In this document: positions 60,301 through 64,000 of the stretch, piece by piece | Layout of the letters: every line of letters starts with the position of its first letter | Numbering within the stretch: the first letter of the stretch is position 1 | Assembly (NCBI GenBank): GCA_036937835.1 | Contig: CM072863.1 | Span: 20,830,501-20,894,500 of the forward strand | DNA length: 64,000 nucleotides | Direction of reading: 5' to 3' | Source: Pampus argenteus | Taxonomy: Eukaryota; Chordata; Actinopteri; Scombriformes; Stromateidae | Notes under the pieces: generated by a model | What the model saw: only the letters and a program-made list of their open reading frames with translations | What the model was told of the DNA's origin: nothing | Databases searched by the model: none | Made by a program: the position numbers and the translations under genes

Positions 60301-63300
60301 TACATAAACCACAAATATACATCATAAACATTATTTTCCCACCAGTGGTTTTCACATTGAATCCAAAAAGCTTTGTCTCATTCATCTCAATTATTTAAGC
60401 TTTTTTAAAGCTAGCTTGCGCCATTTCGTGTTAGCGAAAGTAGCAGCAGTAGCCTAGCAACAGGACAGGGAGACGTACTGTGTATTTTATGAATGCCCCC
60501 TGTTGTGGTTTTACACTGAATTTCATTTCATATAAAATATTTTAAAAAATTTCCTGGGTTTAAACAGTAGTTTGAATTTACTTAAAGTCATTCAAGTTCG
60601 GAAGTTATTATTTTTGCCATTAGCATTCGCTTCCACCAGCTGAAACTGAAAGCTTTAGCTCAGCTCGCGCAAAAAAAAACCACAAAGAAAACAATGTCCT
60701 CTTCCTGTTTTGTGCCATAAATCAATGACCTTGTACTGTAAAGCCACAGGTGCAGAGATTAAGTTGGTCATGATGGTCTCCTTCATGTTCCATAATGCTA
60801 TTTACTCAAAAATCAATGCAAAGCTGATTTATGGCTAAATGAATCGTACTAATGAACAGAACATAAAGCCTGAACAGATCCTGGATAGGAGGGGAAGTCT
60901 GAGAGTCCAACTCATATCCAACATGTTTCCCATGCACATCTTCTACATCCATGTTAAGGAATCTCTTCCACACATATCGCCACTAGTCATGGCTATACAA
61001 CGGTGATTATAACTGTCACCTTGTATTACTGTCTCCAGGGCCATCATAGAATTACTAACAGTTCTTGCGCCAGGAGTTTCTGATTGTTTTTTGCTGAAAT
61101 CCGCATAAGGCTTGCAAGGAAACTTCTCCAGTGATTCTCCAGCCATGTGAGGCACATCTGGGAGATCACTACGACTGCTTCGAGTCTTCGAGTCGACGAG
61201 CACCGAAGGCCCCGTGCTATTTTAATCCATGCTGAATATTCCAACAGCCTGCAATCAAACCGAATGAGAGATGGTTGGAAATACAACAGAAGGTTGTAAA
61301 GTTAGGAACAATTGCCAGAAATTAGGGAATATCATTGGTGGTTTTTTTTTTTTTTTTTGCCTGTTTTGTTCAAATAAACATACAGGCAGCACGTGCATGC
61401 TTACACGTGAATTAACAATGTCACTTGCAGGACTTTATCATCCATTAGATTTTTCGAGTTTGTGTAAATGCTGCATCCAAACAAAACTCCAATAAACCTT
61501 TGATTGTAGCTGTAGGGATGTTTACATCGGCTTTGTGGTCGTTGACGATATTAGTCGAAATGATTCAGAATGACTCGTGATTGCGATGATACGGCGCAGC
61601 TGCAGTCAGGCTGGCGAAGGATCGTTAACGATGGAAGCAGCGCTTGTACTTGCTGCTTTTAATAGGCGTAAGGGGAGTCTTATATTATACCAACAACGCG
61701 TTAACACATTACACATTCCTACTGTGTTTATAGTAGATAACAGATACGTTCAGAAGAGAGGTAATAAAGTCAGTGTCTCAGTCTTGTCATCCTGAACTGA
61801 ATTTTTTTATTTTGTGGTGTGATGGGAAAATTAATTGTTTTCACTGTCCTTTGTGTGATGAGTAATATTGGCTCATCCCAGAGATCACACCTGTTGATCA
61901 AACAGTGCAGACAGGACTCATTCAGCTTGGATGCTCTGTTGATGAGGTGGCATTCTCGTCTTTGTGTGTTCAGTCACTGTTTGTGCTGGTTTTGTCAAAC
62001 CCGTGGGACAAAACCCACAGCCCAATTCCTGGCAGCCGTGGTCGTCACTGCTGAGGTTAAGGACCCAGTTTCACAGGTTATTATCAACACACTGGAAACG
62101 TGACACACAGACATAAAACACTGTCATAAAAGCAATACCATGGTATTATATACATGGTTATATTTCCTGTTATTTGTTTGCTTAGGAAACTTCTCCAGAG
62201 GTGATTAATAATGAACAATAATAACGGTTTCTTTTTTTGGATATTGATACATCATAAATTGAAACAATTAGTCCACGGTATTAATCAGTTTAGTCCGGTG
62301 TACAGGATGCCCTGGTGGCTCATACTGTATAAACATGGTTATGGTTCAATTCCCAATTTGATGATAACTTGGCCTCTAGGAACTTGTTAGGCATAGCGTT
62401 TACTGTTTCCTCGCATGTTATTCATTCATTCATTATTTCATTGAAAATGTAAGAAAATTAAAGATAATTAATTGTCATAATTTTCCAAATCCAAACTCAA
62501 ACGCGATATTGACATTTACAACATAAGAGCCACGTAGAACCATGAATGATTCCTGGAAAACAACCCTCCCAGAGGATCAAGTGGTGCTTAGAAAGCTTCC
62601 TTCTGCAGATCCACCTGTTTGTGTTGAGTACATTAACTTCTGCTACTAATACTCGAGATAATAACATAACTTAAGATAATAACTTCTGAACTACATCGTG
62701 TTCTGTTTAGCTTTGTGAGTCACCAGAAGAGTTACACTGAATGATAAGCATCAGGAGTCAAAAGTGCAGTAGCTCTAAAGGCTAATGTGTTCCTACAGTG
62801 TTTCTTTGCTGTTCAAACTAAGTTTCCGCTTCTTGAGTTTCATCTGTTTTCACAATCTGTATCACTTAAAACGCGGAGCGCGTTAGCGCGGCTGCTGTTG
62901 AGATGCGTTTGACCGCTCAGCCGTTACAGAGAAGTCTTAAACCTATCAGCTACATCTCTAATAAACACTAATAAGAAGCAGAATATGAACATGGCTCACT
63001 TTCCATAATGAATTATGGAGAGCGGTAATGAGAAATGAAGCTGTTTCCACACATTTACGCTGTAATATGATGCTTGTAGTGAAGAATCTGTCCAAACAGC
63101 TCTTGGGAAGCGATTGCGAAGAGAGACATCCAGCATAACGAACCATCATGACGTTTGTGATTTGTTTAAAGACAAATCAGAAAAATGTTGGAAGGAAACT
63201 ATTCAACAACTCAAACTATTAAGCATTTAACTGGCTCTTCGTGACGACAGTATTTTAGAAAACATGTATGCGAGGTTAAAGACGACGTCGTGTTAGGAGG

Positions 63301-64000
63301 AGTAAATGACAAAAAGGAATCTTTCCTATAAACGAACAACTAGATAAATACTTTAGCTATGCACCATGGGTAATGTAAGACTTGGAGTTGTTACCGAAGA
63401 GAAATTGCTGCCTCGCCGTGTCTTACTTTTGAAAAGCCCTTCGAAAGTGGGATTGGCTTTCATGCTGGGTTTTGAAAGGAAAGGGGTTTTTTGTGCTGTA
63501 ATTGCTATATAATGAGGGTTTCAGTGACCTCCTGCCACATCTTGGCCATGTTTTTTTTATTTACTCATCTAGTGAAGGGCAATGACTCTGTTAAACAGAT
63601 GGAAAAAATATGCTTCCCCAGCTCCTGCAGGAATTGATTTCTCCCAACAGCTGTCTTGCTTTATACAAGCATGAAGTCAGGGAATCGCCCATCTCAAATC
63701 AATCAAACCGGCCCACGTTTCCTGCGAACTGTGCTCACAGACATGACTGAAAGGGGCGGCGGCCTGAGAAGGGAGCATCACAGCGGCGGAGCTGATGTGC
63801 TCTTGTTTATGTCCTCTAATGCCTCTTCCCATTATCTGCACGCCTGAGAGCTGTGATCTGAGCCACAGGAAATCACCTGACACCTGCAGGAAGAAAACTT
63901 CACTTGAACGCAACTCCATTAGGTCTGAAAGTGAGTGTGAGTTGAGTGCATGTACATGTGCTCTGGTGATGGAACAGTTCGCTAGTATTAACATTGTCTA
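60301..64000. other. intergenic desert, last segment
   Basis: No gene supported. A T run at 61341-61358, AT-rich unique sequence, and minus-strand open frames at 60943-61286 with no recognised family. The final 600 bases (63390-63900) are complex and could include a non-coding element that continues beyond the window. Confidence 0.5.

Noticed and set aside
60943..61286. Possible transposase or gene fragment on the minus strand
   Set aside because: Two overlapping minus frames of 80-86 codons, but no catalytic motif or family resemblance that I can defend.
21841..64000. let-7 microRNA cluster, which lies in the same chromosome region as PHF2 and BARX1 in human
   Set aside because: I did not see the GAGGTAGTAGGTTG seed sequence on either strand. 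The human cluster is well beyond BARX1, so it would not be expected here.
1..64000. CRISPR arrays, insertion sequences, operons and other prokaryotic features
   Set aside because: The spliced vertebrate gene, introns and microsatellites show this is eukaryotic DNA; no direct-repeat arrays with spacers were found.

Overview
The window is vertebrate nuclear DNA, almost certainly from a ray-finned fish and probably a percomorph teleost. It has short, GT-AG introns, dense dinucleotide and tetranucleotide microsatellites, and short interspersed repeats of kinds familiar from percomorph genomes. There are no operons, ribosome binding sites or long uninterrupted ORFs. The species cannot be named from the sequence.

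Bases 1-21840 carry the only gene I can support: phf2 (PHD finger protein 2, KDM7 family) on the + strand. The window opens inside an upstream intron, so the promoter and the first coding exon (roughly 33 residues, including the first half of the PHD finger) lie to the left. Twenty-one coding exons can be read from 5579 to 19768. All have GT/AG borders and the reading frame closes exactly: 3157 coding bases, giving 1051 residues plus a stop. Exon 2 finishes the PHD finger, which reads H3K4me3 in this family. Exons 3-11 encode the linker, the JmjC domain and its helical C-terminal part. Exons 12-22 encode a long basic, Pro/Lys-rich and Ser-rich tail that ends in a PHF2-specific conserved terminus. 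The 3' UTR follows, with polyadenylation signals near 20860 and possibly a later one near 21815.

The main biological surprise is in the JmjC iron site. Family alignment puts the three metal-ligand positions at His (7648), Glu (7654) and Asn (9016). As I know it, human PHF2 has His, Asp and Tyr, and active KDM7 relatives have His, Asp and His. This fish protein therefore departs from both patterns while the rest of the gene, including an Arg-Arg-Pro-Ser protein kinase A-type site, is intact.

Bases 21841-64000 form a gene desert with no convincing exon on either strand. It holds microsatellites, at least three recurring short interspersed repeat families, G-rich tracts, CTCF-like motifs, and many complex, non-repetitive stretches of the kind that often prove to be conserved non-coding elements. 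In human, the gene beyond PHF2 is BARX1, across a large desert. If that order holds here, this 42 kb would be candidate barx1 (or phf2) regulatory landscape. That is inference from synteny, not something the sequence proves.
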